Assembly: GCA_036320915.1 (NCBI GenBank) | Contig: JAXBDG010000018.1 | Span: 310,001 to 374,000 of the forward strand | Length of the DNA: 64,000 nt | From: Linnemannia elongata | Lineage: Eukaryota; Mortierellomycota; Mortierellomycetes; Mortierellales; Mortierellaceae | Direction: 5' to 3' | In this document: positions 1 through 10,590 of the stretch, piece by piece | Position numbering within the stretch: the stretch's first letter is position 1 | How the letters are laid out: each line of letters begins with the position of its first letter | Position numbers and translations under genes: made by a program | The notes under the pieces: generated by a model | The model's input: only the letters and a program-made list of their open reading frames with translations | Database searches by the model: none | Told to the model about the DNA's origin: nothing

Positions 1-256
1 TGTTACGATGAGAGTAGAACCTCCTCGTTTGTATTCAGAACCTGATGTTTCTCACGTAATGCGCCTTAGTAAGTAGTGATCTGCTTCTTTTCTCGCATTA
101 TGGATTCTGGGTGATTCAATTTTCTATGTGCCAGTGGACTTGTTTGTTGGGTCAATTGTTGGTCAAACATTTCCAATGCTTTATCAGAGATAAAAATTTA
201 AAACCACCGTTCTTCAAGGCATAGTCACTTTTCATTGGGATTTGATCATCGCATTA

Positions 257-667
257 TCAATTCGCAGGAAGGGAAGAGGATGAAAAAGTATTTAAGCGAC
301 TGACTTCCCGCACTAGTCCCCACTTCATCTCAACAAGAAACAACATCGTTTCTTCACTCGAATACAAAAACAGTCTTCTATCCCCCATTCGTGCAACAAC
401 TACTTTAGTTTGTCCGAAGAGTGCTCTGGTGCCATGAGTATTGTCTATGTTCGAGAATGCGTCTTGTCCTTTAGCTTGCGCATCATGAGCGATGGTAAAA
501 GGATCCACCACACCCCGATTATCCGGCGGCCCAATCGCAATTTGGCTTTTTTTCTCAAAATGCATCTCTCTCGTTCGTGGACTTACTCTACTCCATGGTC
601 TTGTTGACTTTGTCAGTACATATATCCCTTTTAAGATCTTAGTCGAGGCATCACTGCGTAAGAACAT
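257..667 (-). CDS. possible small hypothetical protein
   Basis: An open frame of 136 codons with no introns. I recognise no family, signal peptide or membrane segment; the middle is polar and mixed in composition. There is no clear promoter or polyadenylation context, and other frames of the same stretch are also partly open. It could be a chance frame. It is listed only because it is the longest frame in the first kilobase. Confidence 0.2.
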   Translation of the reverse strand: MFLRSDASTKILKGIYVLTKSTRPWSRVSPRTREMHFEKKSQIAIGPPDNRGVVDPFTIAHDAQAKGQDAFSNIDNTHGTRALFGQTKVVVARMGDRRLFLYSSEETMLFLVEMKWGLVREVSRLNTFSSSSLPAN

Positions 668-1275
668 GCCCTCACTCCCTCTCCTTCCTTGACTATAAAA
701 AAAGAAACCATCTGTGCCAGTTGTCCGCTCACATCTTATTCTCTATTTTAATTTCACCCGACCATATCAAACTCCCACAGGCTGTCGTTCTGTGACATCC
801 CGATGATTATCCTGGTGGCATGAAGTCAGGAGTCTCAACGCTGTCGGCCATACATTTACATGTAAATGTTCGTGGTCATTTTCTTCACGTCCCCTCATCG
901 CCTCTATCACTCTCGTTGTCCTAGCTCACTTATCCCTCTTTATTCTCTCGCTCGATCTGCTCAAGAAGGCCTATTGATCCAATCCAATCAGCAGAGAGTT
1001 CTCTTGGCTCATCCACATGACGCTACTGGACATGTGCAGCAAGTCGTGCCACCCTGATGTTTTGTCAAGGAGGCATGCTTGTAAAAACTACTCTCGCCTT
1101 TTGACATGTTTCTTCCTTGGCGTACTCATTTTAGTTTAGATGTGGTGGTTACTTAAAAGTTGAATACAGTCTCTTGGCTCTTGTGCGCTCAGTTGCCGTT
1201 AATCTCTGTGGAATATATACCGTTTGATTTTTTAGCTCAATAATTTGCATGTACCTTATCCTTGCAATAGATAAA
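668..1275. other. intergenic, no supported gene
   Basis: Only short frames (about 60 codons) without recognisable features. A TATA-like run (ctataaaaaaag) occurs near 694-705. AT-rich segments and several short pyrimidine runs precede the multi-exon candidate at 1276. Confidence 0.4.
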
Positions 1276-2524
1276 ATGCCACAGATTTCCGACGAAGAAA
1301 CAAGCTGGGTTTGAAGTGACGAAGAGATATCTCCTGAACTCTACTTTGACAAACTCAGATCAAGCAGTCATCACATTCCAGAAGAACGCCAGCGTTATTC
1401 TCGTCTATTCGTTTATTGAATAAAGGCGACATTTGTCAGGATTGCGCGAGGAAGCTTCGAAGTGATTTCGACACTTGGAAGGTCAGCAAGTCGCAACAAT
1501 TCTGGCTAGACCGATGTGCACAAAATCCAGCAATGAGAACGGCGGCCAAGCTAGTGGAAGGTTCGGAGCCGTCTGCAAGTGAGTCCATGGACCGAAACAT
1601 GTTGAAGTACTGCAGCAGCAATGAGATATACAGCGCTTGGACGTGGTCAACGACATGTATGACAGTGAGAGGGAAAGGAGCGATGGTAGCAGATCCAGCG
1701 CAGCCGAGATTGCAGGTATAGCTCCCCAAGTTTTCATGAGCATTGGTTGTTACTTGTTGTTTCGTCATATTCTTAGTGCATATGCTATTTTATTTCGTTT
1801 CATAGATACGTATGTCAGTAACGACTCCCAAGGACAAGGCACACAAGTCACAGAGGATGATCTCACGAGATCCAAGTCATTCCCTTCTATGGTTTCTTCG
1901 AATACATATTCAAAAAGGTTTGAGAAGCGTGGTCTAATTTTCTCTTTGCATAACACCCATACTTCCCCCAGGATGTTAATATATTATGAATTTATAAACG
2001 CCAGTAGAAGCAGCAGCTCTGCTTGAGATCCCACGGTCATTTTCATCGTCCAACCATTGCGAGATGTTCATGCGCGTTCGAGCCAATCTGGATATGATTG
2101 AGCAAGGACACGCTGTAAGTACTATTGCTCCGAATGTTAAACGATTGTGTTGTATTCGCCTCGTCAATGTCTTCGCAGCTGGCTAATGAAGATTTCGTAT
2201 CTATAACACTGTTTTTTCTGGAATCATAAACAAGATTTCACGTGCAGCACAAAGGTTCACGCTATCACCTATTATTAAGGCAGGTCATTGGAGCCGTTAC
2301 TGTCATCAAGGCTCCCAAGAATCGAGGCCCCGCAAGCAGAGCTGTTGGCCACACTGTATCGCGACCTGGATAACGATTTGCAAGCGGTGGCAACGATTGT
2401 GGTATTCCAGATGAAGGTCTGGGAGCTGCTCGCCAAGTCAACAAGATATGGTGCTACCAAGAACATGGAAGAAACCGGCCACGACCTTATTGAAGGTTAT
2501 GAATCAGATCTGCGCACTTTTTGA
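1276..2524 (+). CDS. hypothetical multi-exon protein (tentative model)
   Basis: No long single frame, but a chain of coding-like exons fits splice rules: 1276-1308, 1440-1578, 1626-1715, an exon from 1806 to about 1918, one from about 2007 to 2113, and a last exon ending at the stop at 2522-2524. The first three joins keep frame through GT-AG introns (for example AAGTGAGT at 1578/1579, GTATAG at 1716). The joins near 1918-2007 and 2113-2290 are unresolved. Visible features are a CxxC pair near the start (QDCARKL), a charged middle rich in Glu/Arg/Ser, and a helical last part (LLATLYRDLDNDLQAVATIV). I do not recognise the family. The start at 1276 is the only ATG that feeds the exon chain in frame. 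Confidence 0.35.
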
Positions 2525-2721
2525 GAACAGGCAGCTTGAACCCCCTCATTCAGAGCATTTCATTGTGTCGGCTTGAAGCAATATTATGAACGCGCTTTTT
2601 CAACGTAGCCTTATCCGTTGTAATAATGTAGGTTGAACTTGAGAGTGTACTAGCACAACAAGTACATCAAGTGTGTACAATCACCATCATTGCATCGAAT
2701 AAGATGCTGCAAACCAATACT

Positions 2722-3055
2722 TAGATGTGCCGTTCGTTACTGTGAGTAAATCTTAAAATTCTCTCAAGAGCTCACACAACAGCCCTCAGGTGAGACGCTG
2801 CTTTTCTGGGGAAACCGAAAATGGTCGCTACTGCTGGATATGACGCGAGCATTTTTTGTCTTTTGATAGCATTGGCAGCAAACTAACGCCTAGATATGTC
2901 GTTGGTTCCTTTTTGTAAATCTTAAAAATCTCTCAAGAGCTCACACAACATCCCACGGGTGAGACGCTGCTTCTCTGGGCTAGCCGAACGGCCGCTGCTG
3001 CTGAAGGCGACGCGTGCATTTTTCCTTTTGATAACATTGGCAGCAACCTACTACT
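2722..3055. repeat. tandem duplication, about 167-bp unit, diverged
   Basis: Two direct copies lie head to tail: 2722-2890 and 2891-3055. Both begin TAGAT and share blocks such as AATCTTAAAA, TCTCTCAAGAGCTCACAC, GTGAGACGCTGCTT and CATTGGCAGCAA. A third copy starts at 3056 (TAGATATACCGTTGG) but diverges after about 25 bases. By eye the copies are roughly 75-80% alike, with small indels. Each unit carries GT/AG-like junctions, but no frame stays open through both. Confidence 0.75.
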
Positions 3056-3393
3056 TAGATATACCGTTGGTTTCTGTGAGTTCTCGAAGGAATATCAAGA
3101 TTTACTCACAGGAGCCAATGGCATGTATACGTGTTGGTTTGCTGCCAACGTTGTCGAACATGCCCATGTCGATGCTCCCTAAGCAACTTCAAGTGTTGCT
3201 CCAACTGGCGACCAAACTATGCAGCAATGCTTCGACTGATTCTTACCGTCCCAGCATCAGCCCAACTCTATTGTGTACCGTCTACCCAACAGCCCAACTC
3301 CCACTCCTAGGAATTGTGAGTTAATGGTTGACTGCTGGCACCATCGATCATCCAAGTGAGATTTATGTTGCACTGCCACGTGAAATACATGTG

Positions 3394-3401
3394 TATATAT
3401 A
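3394..3401 (+). promoter_or_regulatory. TATA box of the small secreted protein gene
   Basis: A perfect TATATATA lies 207 bases upstream of the ATG at 3608, with no other gene between. Assignment is by position; a spliced or long 5' leader would account for the distance. Confidence 0.4.
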
Positions 3402-3607
3402 GTCCATGAACCCTCGCCAAGTCGCCACAGACTCTTATCACAGGAAGACCTGCACAATCCCTCGAACAAACCTTCCTTAACTGACCAGACTCTAGTAAGG
3501 CAACATGATTGGAATTTCGCGATTACACTTAAGGAATAGCGATGTTTATTCACAACTGACCTATTTCGCTTTCTGATGCACTCTTATTTGTCTTTCTAAG
3601 ATCAAAT

Positions 3608-3979
3608 ATGAGATACTCTACCGTTTTATTCATGGCATTTATTGCCGTCGCTCAAGCTGGAACTTTTGGTGACCAATGTGAAGGTCCTTTTCGGAGAGCC
3701 TTCCTGGACCACGAGACAGAGACCTTTACCTTCGTAGACGTACTCAAGTGCCAAGGCGAAAAGGGCAAGACCGCCTGGAACTGCAGCTTCGATTCCAAGG
3801 ATGCCTTCGAGAAGGACGACAGGAACAGAACCTGTGAGGGCACGATCCGTGATGCCCAAGAGCGCACCACTTGTTCAACCGTGAACTATGGTACTCATGA
3901 TGGAAGGGCACCTAAAGGACATTGCTGTTCCCATGATGACGATTGCAGTAACGCCTGCAACTACTTTGTCTGCGCGTAA
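3608..3979 (+). CDS. small secreted cysteine-rich protein (effector-like)
   Basis: A 123-residue single-exon protein. Residues 1-17 form a signal peptide (MRYSTVLFMAFIAVAQA) with likely cleavage before Gly18. The mature part is acidic and polar with 10 cysteines, including a CC pair (GHCCSHDDDCSNAC) near the C terminus, consistent with five disulphides. Two Asn-glycosylation sequons are seen (NCS, NRT). Size, secretion and cysteine content match small secreted proteins of fungi that act at the cell surface or on hosts and competitors. No family name can be given. It stands alone, with its own TATA upstream and AATAAA downstream; the ATG is the first in frame and directly opens the signal peptide. 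Confidence 0.8.
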   Translation: MRYSTVLFMAFIAVAQAGTFGDQCEGPFRRAFLDHETETFTFVDVLKCQGEKGKTAWNCSFDSKDAFEKDDRNRTCEGTIRDAQERTTCSTVNYGTHDGRAPKGHCCSHDDDCSNACNYFVCA

Positions 3980-4007
3980 ACTTTTGTGAATGGTATTTTC
4001 GTTATCA

Positions 4008-4013
4008 AATAAA
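4008..4013 (+). terminator. polyadenylation signal of the small secreted protein gene
   Basis: AATAAA lies 29 bases after the TAA at 3977-3979, followed by a T-rich run at 4074-4088. Confidence 0.5.
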
Positions 4014-4221
4014 TGCGGCCACATCGAACAAAATATTTCGTTGATCTGAAACTCTGTTCGAACGTGGATCAAAGTTTTTTTTTTTTTGGCTCCAAATAAA
4101 GCTCGCCACGAGGTTTTCTGTGAAGAGCAGAGAGGATCGATGTGCGAGAGGGAAAATGTCCCATCGATTTCTTTTTTTATATATATGCTTTTTGTGCTTT
4201 TGAAGGGGTAAAAATATTAAG

Positions 4222-4730
4222 CAGCTAGTTCAATAATATCGTTGATTTCGACGAGTGCGGGCTCTGGGTACGAGTTGAGAATTGGCTTTGAGAATATCTG
4301 CTGCTGTTTCTGTTTGGTATGTTTGCTGGTACATGTACTAATTCTGTTGAGAGGTGTCGTTGTTTTGAGGGTAGTATTGGCATTCTTCTGGTGGCGAGTA
4401 GAAATATTTCTGACTAGGTGTAGGAGATGGAAGAGGAATGTAGGTCGAAGTTGCTGAGTAAGCCTGAGGATTACTAGCTAATGATAGTGAGTAGGCGTGA
4501 GGATTGTTGCTGATCGGTAGTGATGATAACTCGGCCAGGCGAACATGGGCGTTGAGAAGAATGGAAGGTGTAGTGTAGGGAGAAGAAGAGGAGTCGACGG
4601 TATGTATTGAGGGTGTTGAGTGTTCATCGATATATTGAGGTAACACGGGTACAATTGCACAGGGAAGAAAGTTGTCCTCGATCTGGTTATTAGTGTATTG
4701 CGGTGATCTTGTCTGTGGCCGAGATGCCAT
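4222..4730 (-). pseudogene. broken relative of the neighbouring polyQ/cysteine-rich membrane protein
   Basis: The minus strand opens with ATG at 4730 and runs 130 codons (Ser/Pro/Tyr/Gln-rich) to a TAG at 4338-4340. In a different frame, 4222 to about 4300 encodes a segment with SYPEPALVEIN that resembles VYPEPELVDTSVNEN in the protein at 5160-6587, and the DNA shares the run CGGGCTCTGGGTA. No GT-AG pair I could find joins the two frames. The membrane segment and cysteine-rich end of the neighbour are absent. The simplest reading is a truncated, frameshifted partial duplicate. A short intact Ser/Pro-rich protein ending at 4338 remains possible. Confidence 0.4.
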
Positions 4731-5159
4731 CAGTATGTCGCTGACGTTGGTGCTTAATAGAAATAAGGGTATAAAGGAGTATGGCGAGAGGAAGAAGAAA
4801 AAGAAGAAGAGTGTTCTCCCTCTCCTTCAGGGTAAGTGGAGCTCTCAGTTGATATTAGTTGGAGTTTTGAAATGGCTCCTTCGACTGTGTTTGTGCCTTA
4901 AAAACCATAGGTGTTTTGATTTTTGATTTCACTTGTACATGCAAAAGAAAGGGCACCAGATGCTGAGGGTCCATGAGAGCAGTCGAGTAATCGAAGCAAG
5001 GGTGCCAGAGAGTCTGTTCCATAATGGCAATTTTATCGTTTCAACCCCACTCCATCCCTCTGATTACTTCTCCTCAATTGTCGAGCCTTCACACTTTCTG
5101 TGCTTGTGTAAAGCGTGTACAGGATATGTAACCTATGTAGAAAGGGGTGCCTTTCTTAT
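4731..5159. other. intergenic, no supported gene
   Basis: Spacer between two minus-strand units. It contains an A-rich run (gaagaaaaagaagaag, around 4790-4810) and short frames only. It would hold the promoter of the 4222-4730 unit and the 3' flank of the 5160-6587 gene. Confidence 0.4.
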
Positions 5160-6587
5160 TTATTTGAAATCGCATCGCGCCACACAGGAGTACGTGTTCT
5201 GCACACCCTGAATAAAACACATGTTGGCATTTCTACATTCCATATCACAGAAAAAATCGACCCCGTTCTCGATAAGGCACGGAGCCACACAGGTTCTGTA
5301 AGCGCTATCTTGGCTGCAGGTCTTCTGATAGGTATCAAGATAGTCCAGACAGAAGAACTCTGGACAGGGCTTGTTTGTGGCTGGGAAGGACGTTAAGAGT
5401 GGGGGTGAGACTTGTAGGCCACTTATGGGCGAGGGTGATCCGCGTGTGGAGGTGGGGGTGGGCCTTGAGGGCCATGTCGCTGGTGGTGGTGGTTGTTGTG
5501 AATTCCCGTTGTTGTTGTTTGTGTTGTCGCTATCGTTGTAGTTGTCGTTCATCTTTTCCATCTTCATGACGACGACAAGCGCGATCACAGCCACAATGCA
5601 AGTGATGATCACGCCTCCTCCAATCCAAAGGATTATTTTCTTACGAATGGTTGGTTTGATGGGCAGAAACTGCGAGGAAGAGGAGACGCAGGATCTGTAG
5701 GAAAGGGATCTTCCTGCGGATGTTGAGAGTACTGCTGCTGCATTGTTTTCATTAACACTGGTGTCAACGAGTTCGGGCTCTGGGTATACGTGGACGAAGG
5801 GTTCTGAGTATGCTCTGCTTTGCACGATAGGTGGTGGTGGGTATGATGCAGGGTGCTGATGCTGTGGCTGGTATTGTTGTTGATACTGCTGTTGCTGTTG
5901 AGACTGGTGTCGATGGTGGTTCGATTGTTGTTGATGTTGGTGTTGCTGCTGGCGTGGGGTGGACGGCTGAGGAGAGAATGCCCGGTTCAAATGATGCACC
6001 TGTTGCATCTGCTGGAATGAATCCGGATACGGCTGTTGCTGTCTTTCATAACTAATGCTAGTGACATCGTTCTCTGGGAATGTGCTGATGTACGCAAAAT
6101 CGCCAATAGATTCATGGCCCATTGATTCTGGGATCGAGTACTCATGTTGTTGCTGTTGGTGTTGCTGCTGTTGGTGTTGTTGCTGCTGTTGAAGTTGAGG
6201 TAGGCAGTTTTGAGTGGATGTAGGGGTAGATCTGCATGAAGGCAAGGGCGATGGCTGGGTAAAGGGTTGGGTATATATTGCCAAAGCAGCGGAAGGAAGC
6301 GCGGCTGATCTTCCTTCATTTGAAGGGATATGCTGGTCTTCCTGGGGTGGAGAGTCGTCGTCGGAATTGTCGACAGGGAGTAATAAGTACTGAATGACAG
6401 GAGATTGGACATGAGTGGTTGACTGTGATGGTTGTTGTTGGTTAGGATGGAGGTTGGCGGTTGGCTGTGAGGAGGAGGAGGAGGAAAGTGTGTCGATTTG
6501 ATGTGAATGTTGAGTGGCCAAAGCGGTGGAGGTTGTGTTGTTGCGAGGACCAGGTCTGCCCGCCGGGTGATCTGGAGGAGCCAGCAT
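5160..6587 (-). CDS. single-pass membrane protein, polyQ arm and cysteine-rich end
   Basis: A single-exon protein of 475 residues. About 1-315 is low complexity, with Gln tracts (near residues 130-150 and 215-250), His, Pro and Ser, and a YPEPELVDTS motif near 275. Residues about 316-340 form one strong membrane segment (IILWIGGGVIITCIVAVIAL) preceded by basic RKK, which predicts the N-terminal arm in the cytosol and the C terminus outside or luminal. The last ~75 residues carry about 10 cysteines in a compact pattern (CPEFFC, CVAPC, CDMEC), with an Asn/Pro/Ser/Thr-rich linker before them. This is a sensor- or adhesin-like layout; no family is recognised. Gln tracts come from CAA/CAG runs (GTT/CTG on the plus strand). 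The ATG at 6587 is the only one that captures the whole frame. Confidence 0.7.
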   Translation of the reverse strand: MLAPPDHPAGRPGPRNNTTSTALATQHSHQIDTLSSSSSSQPTANLHPNQQQPSQSTTHVQSPVIQYLLLPVDNSDDDSPPQEDQHIPSNEGRSAALPSAALAIYTQPFTQPSPLPSCRSTPTSTQNCLPQLQQQQQHQQQQHQQQQHEYSIPESMGHESIGDFAYISTFPENDVTSISYERQQQPYPDSFQQMQQVHHLNRAFSPQPSTPRQQQHQHQQQSNHHRHQSQQQQQYQQQYQPQHQHPASYPPPPIVQSRAYSEPFVHVYPEPELVDTSVNENNAAAVLSTSAGRSLSYRSCVSSSSQFLPIKPTIRKKIILWIGGGVIITCIVAVIALVVVMKMEKMNDNYNDSDNTNNNNGNSQQPPPPATWPSRPTPTSTRGSPSPISGLQVSPPLLTSFPATNKPCPEFFCLDYLDTYQKTCSQDSAYRTCVAPCLIENGVDFFCDMECRNANMCFIQGVQNTYSCVARCDFK

Positions 6588-7875
6588 CGTGATTTATTGA
6601 AGGAAGGGAAATTGTACAAAAGTATATGGTATTAAAAAAAAAAAAAAGGCAAAAAGGGGAATGAAAACAACATGGGCGCCTCCATTGTCTTTATACTTCA
6701 ATCCTGGGGCCTACTATGGCCACTTGTTGATGTAGTTGATGAGCTGGCGGTACGGGAGAGGAGATCCGAATTTGGTTCAACTGGATTTCTGAGCAGTCGA
6801 AACTTTCAGTAAGGTTTTGTATCTGCTGCACGCAGCTCGCAAACAAAAAAAAAAAAAGTATTTGCTGCATGCGGCTCACTGGTCGACTCATCCTGGAAGT
6901 ACCATCGCTAATGAAAGTGTGCGTCAGAGGGAAGGGGAGGGAACACAATCCTCTGTGTTTCTTCACATCCTTCATTCTTGGAGATATTAGGACCATCGAT
7001 GTCATCGTCAAAGCGAGTGAAAGAAAGTTCACAAATGTAATGTCTCTAATCGTCACAACAAAACGACTCATTAAGCTCCCTGGCACCCACGCGCTTATTT
7101 GTAATATTTCTCGGACCCTGTTTCCCAAGCTCATCGCACGCACGGTCTAGCGTGAAAAAAAAAAACTACCAATAGCGCCCAGTAAGTCGAAAACGTCGCT
7201 TAACTTAAAACATACTTCACATTGTAACAAACAACGGACAAAGATAAAAAAACTTCACATAAGATTACTTGCGCACATAAGGAGCAAAAAAAAAAAAAGA
7301 AAAGAAAGAAGTGTTCAGGTTACCCGATGTGCGCCAGAATTAAAAGACCACGCCGGGCTTTCAACTAAAGAGCAATTTCGCTGTGAAGGCTGGCGGGGTG
7401 CCAAAGACTGGAAATGTATGCGACGAAAGGAAGGAATAGCAAGAAAACTTTAACGAGGCCGTCTTCCGTTAGATGATAGTAAATCAGGCAAAAACAGCAA
7501 TATAAACAAATTCAAAATAGCACTGTGATGTTGGATATAGATAGCGTTGGTGGCCAAGCACATAATCAAGATATTTGTGCTGCGTCTCCTGAATCTGTTT
7601 CTTGTGAATCCATGCCCACATCAACATTGAAGATCAAGCAGCCTTTTGTATCGTTTTTTGTTTTGATGGGAAAAAAAACCAATGAGGAAGAAATTTTCGA
7701 GAGCCCTCTTCTGATCTATCAGGAGCCCTTTCCGCGCTTCTGTATTCATTTTGAACAACAAAACGCGACTTCGTTGACAACGACCAACGACAGAATTCGC
7801 CCCCAAACTTTGGAAACAATGCTGACTTTATCATATTTAATCGTTATCATAATGCATGTATGTCCTGGAAGGTCT
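6588..7875. other. intergenic, no supported gene
   Basis: Gene-free spacer, A-rich in places (A13 near 6634, A12 near 6845, A12 near 7286). The short minus frame at 6691-7143 and the plus frame from 7525, which overlaps cofactor E exons on the other strand, show no family features. Confidence 0.5.
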
Positions 7876-10590
7876 CTACTTTGCCTTATTGAGGACAATG
7901 ACCTCCGTGCCATCTGTGATATCGTAATGGGAAAGCATACGCAAATCATCCTTCAAGAAGACCTCGTGCTAAACATATATATATATACACACAAACACAC
8001 ACATACAAAACATACAGAAAAATACACGTTAACAATAACTCTATCATCTCATCTGATCTTACACCCGACACAAACAAAAAAAGACATAGTGATAGATGTT
8101 TACCATTACACCTGCATAGACAGGATCCTCGGCCATAAACAAGAGCTCTTGACGCATCGCGGGGACACGCAACAACTTTTGGACCAAGTTCTTGACATTC
8201 CTGACCGTCATCGAGCCCAGCACTCCGCGCTGGACAGATGTCTTGGTCGGTCCGTCGATTTTGTCCTTTGCGACAAATGTGATGTCTATTTGAATGATGG
8301 GATTAAAATGTTAGAAAATCAACAGCAAGTCTTTTTCCTACGCGTTTGTTGTATACGATGAGGTGTCAGGTTAAGATGAGAGTGTGGCGTCTTACTGAGG
8401 AGACGATCCTTGAGAAGGTCGCTGGTAGCTTTGCGTCTCTCGTCACTGGTGTCGGGGCGTCCGTGAACTATTCAAAGTCGCGAATGATAATAATTGATTG
8501 TGAGGTTAGCGTCCCCAAAGTAGCCACAGTCGTCAAGTGGATCCGTCATAGCCATAAGACATACTTTCGCAAAGTTGCTCGAAACGAGGGTGGAGAGCCT
8601 GGATAGCGGCTGGCTCAGCTCCAACATTCGAAAACGCCGCATTCTTGAGATAATACAACTCTGCATCTATCCTGTTTTTCTTTAAAATCTGTCAAACGGG
8701 AAAGAAAATTGAGTTTACTTGTCAGTCATTGAAAACTACAAATTCAAAACAGCGCATTACTACATTCATAGAGACTTTAGTCATAGCCAGTATCACCTAC
8801 CTCTGTTCCGTTCAGCTGATCAATGTGAGCCATACGAGCAATAGTGATGGTTCTGGCGTCTGGTTTGCCAGAGTTGTCTGCAGTCGCATCCTCAGCAGCT
8901 TGAGTCATGACAGGGTTGTTTTGGATCCAGACCGCCTTCAACGATGTGTAGAGGCCAAGCTGGTCAATACTCGACCACTCCTTAAGATCATTGTCATTGA
9001 TGCGCAATGACTCCAAGAGCTTGAAGTCCTCTGGGTCCTGTGGTCCAATGACATCTGCAATCCTGTTCTCCGACAAATCAAGCGACTTCAGCCTAACAAG
9101 ATATAATTGCATAATTAAATAAGTCTGACGAACTGATGTGGAAATAGTTGACCAAGGTAGGGATGATAGCATGTATACAACGTACTTGGGCAAGCGAGAG
9201 AGGCGGAGGATCTGGTTCCAGTCTACAAGCTTGTTGCCTTCCAAATGAAGGTTTTCAAGTTTGGCAAAACCCTTGATCTTTTGGTCTGCTACTGGAGTCG
9301 ACTCGTCCGATTTGCCAAGCTCGGTAAAGAGGTTGAAACCAATCTGCAAAATCTCGAGGTTAGGCAGTGAGTGCTCCAACATGTTCATCTATGAGCAATA
9401 CGCGGAAGAACATGAAGTTAGATGTCAATGCGTGACGGAGTATAATACGGTAACAATATAGGATCGATCGTCACTAGTCCTAAAATATTTCATACCTCAT
9501 CCCAGGAGATATAAACACGGTTCATGGCGAGGCAGCGGAGGTTCTTGAACGCATACTCGAATGATGGCTGAACAGTGAGTGGGTGAAAGCGGTTTCGACT
9601 AGCATAAATAAGAAAGCACTTAGTAACGCGTCAGAAGTGTGACTCCAGCGCAGATACGGCGTGTGATATCAAAGATGGAAATTCATCAGATAATTAAATA
9701 CCTGATACGGAGAACAGTCAGCTTGGAGAGGGGCGCAACAATGTCCGCAAGGTCTTGCCAGGTCGCGATCAAAGTCGAGGACAGGTCAAGGTCCTGAATC
9801 TCTGAAAAAGCAAGACAAGAAGACGTACAATTATCAGGCGACGGACGTTATTTCAAGAAAATACTCGTGTGTAACAACAGCATTGTCTTTATTGTTGCTT
9901 ACCTGGGCAGGCCTTTTGGGTCTCGTCAAAGTCAGCGGCCGAGCTAACATTAGTGTTGGCTAGTCCAACAATCTGCATCAAGTGGAGCTGACTAAGTTAT
10001 AGGAAGGCAGAAGAAGTAATGTCAATCACGCGTTAGTTGATGCCAATTTTGACACATAAAGGTATGAAAATCATCAAAAGTAAATCCAGGTCAAGGAGTC
10101 ACATACCTATTCTTTTTCTTGACACGATCAAAGTCGTAGACATCGACCTTGACGTTTGTTTCTCCGAGATAGAGGTCCTCTGCGGTCAGTTCCTCATCGA
10201 CGTAGCGTTCCTTCAGGATCTCGAGGAGTGTCTGGCCGACGTTAATGTTGGGCGATGGACGCGTGAAGCTGCCTGTGCCTGGGATTCTATGAAGACAAGG
10301 AAAAATTATGTGAGATCAGCAACCAATCACAGCCTCTCAATTGCCCAAAGGATCAACACTGTAGGATAATGAACGATCACACAACGCAACTCAACTTACG
10401 TGCAGGTAAAGTACTGGGTACCATTGTGCTCTCCAGAGTGCTTGCCACGCTCTTCGGCGTCCCATTCGACTCCGATCCATTCTCCTTTGGTAGGAGGGAC
10501 GACGCCAAGGAAGCGGACAGTACCCCTATAGTAGTCGACTTCAATACGCTGGCCTACTTCCAGCTTGGGAGGTTCTGTCTTGATGACCAT
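7876..10590 (-). CDS. TBCE: tubulin-specific chaperone cofactor E (CAP-Gly, LRR, ubiquitin-like)
   Basis: Cofactor E binds alpha-tubulin and works with cofactors B, C and D to assemble or take apart alpha/beta-tubulin dimers in the cytosol. Eleven exons, all in frame: 10400-10590, 10107-10286, 9903-9991, 9702-9801, 9496-9598, 9186-9388, 8801-9092, 8565-8688, 8396-8467, 8110-8285, 7876-7968 (540 residues). The N-terminal CAP-Gly domain shows GEWIGVEWD and [15 protein letters not shown]. Leucine-rich repeats follow ([39 protein letters not shown]), then RLNG-type NGTE, then a C-terminal ubiquitin-like domain ([20 protein letters not shown]). Length is close to the usual 500-540. The start at 10590 sits just before the CAP-Gly domain. 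The intron near 7975-8020 contains an AT/AC microsatellite. Confidence 0.93.
7974..8020. repeat. AT/AC microsatellite in a TBCE intron
   Basis: A TATATATATATA run grades into an imperfect ACAC/ACAT run, inside the last intron of the minus-strand cofactor E gene, next to its 3' splice site. Confidence 0.6.

Larger units (their letters stand above)
2525..3607. other. intergenic with diverged tandem duplication and a TATA box
   Basis: No supported gene. It contains the direct duplication described separately (2722-3055 plus a partial third start) and the TATA element at 3394. The 121-codon frame at 2959-3324 runs across the second repeat copy and shows no family features. Confidence 0.5.

Noticed and set aside
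8041..8061. tRNA-like or CRISPR-like repeats anywhere in the window
   Set aside because: No cloverleaf with B-box type GGTTCGA in the right spacing was found by eye, and no regularly spaced repeats with unique spacers exist; arrays here are plain tandem repeats.
7525..8361. 278-codon plus-strand frame as a gene
   Set aside because: It lies antisense to the last exons and introns of TBCE and includes the AT/AC microsatellite. Composition is poor and no family is visible.
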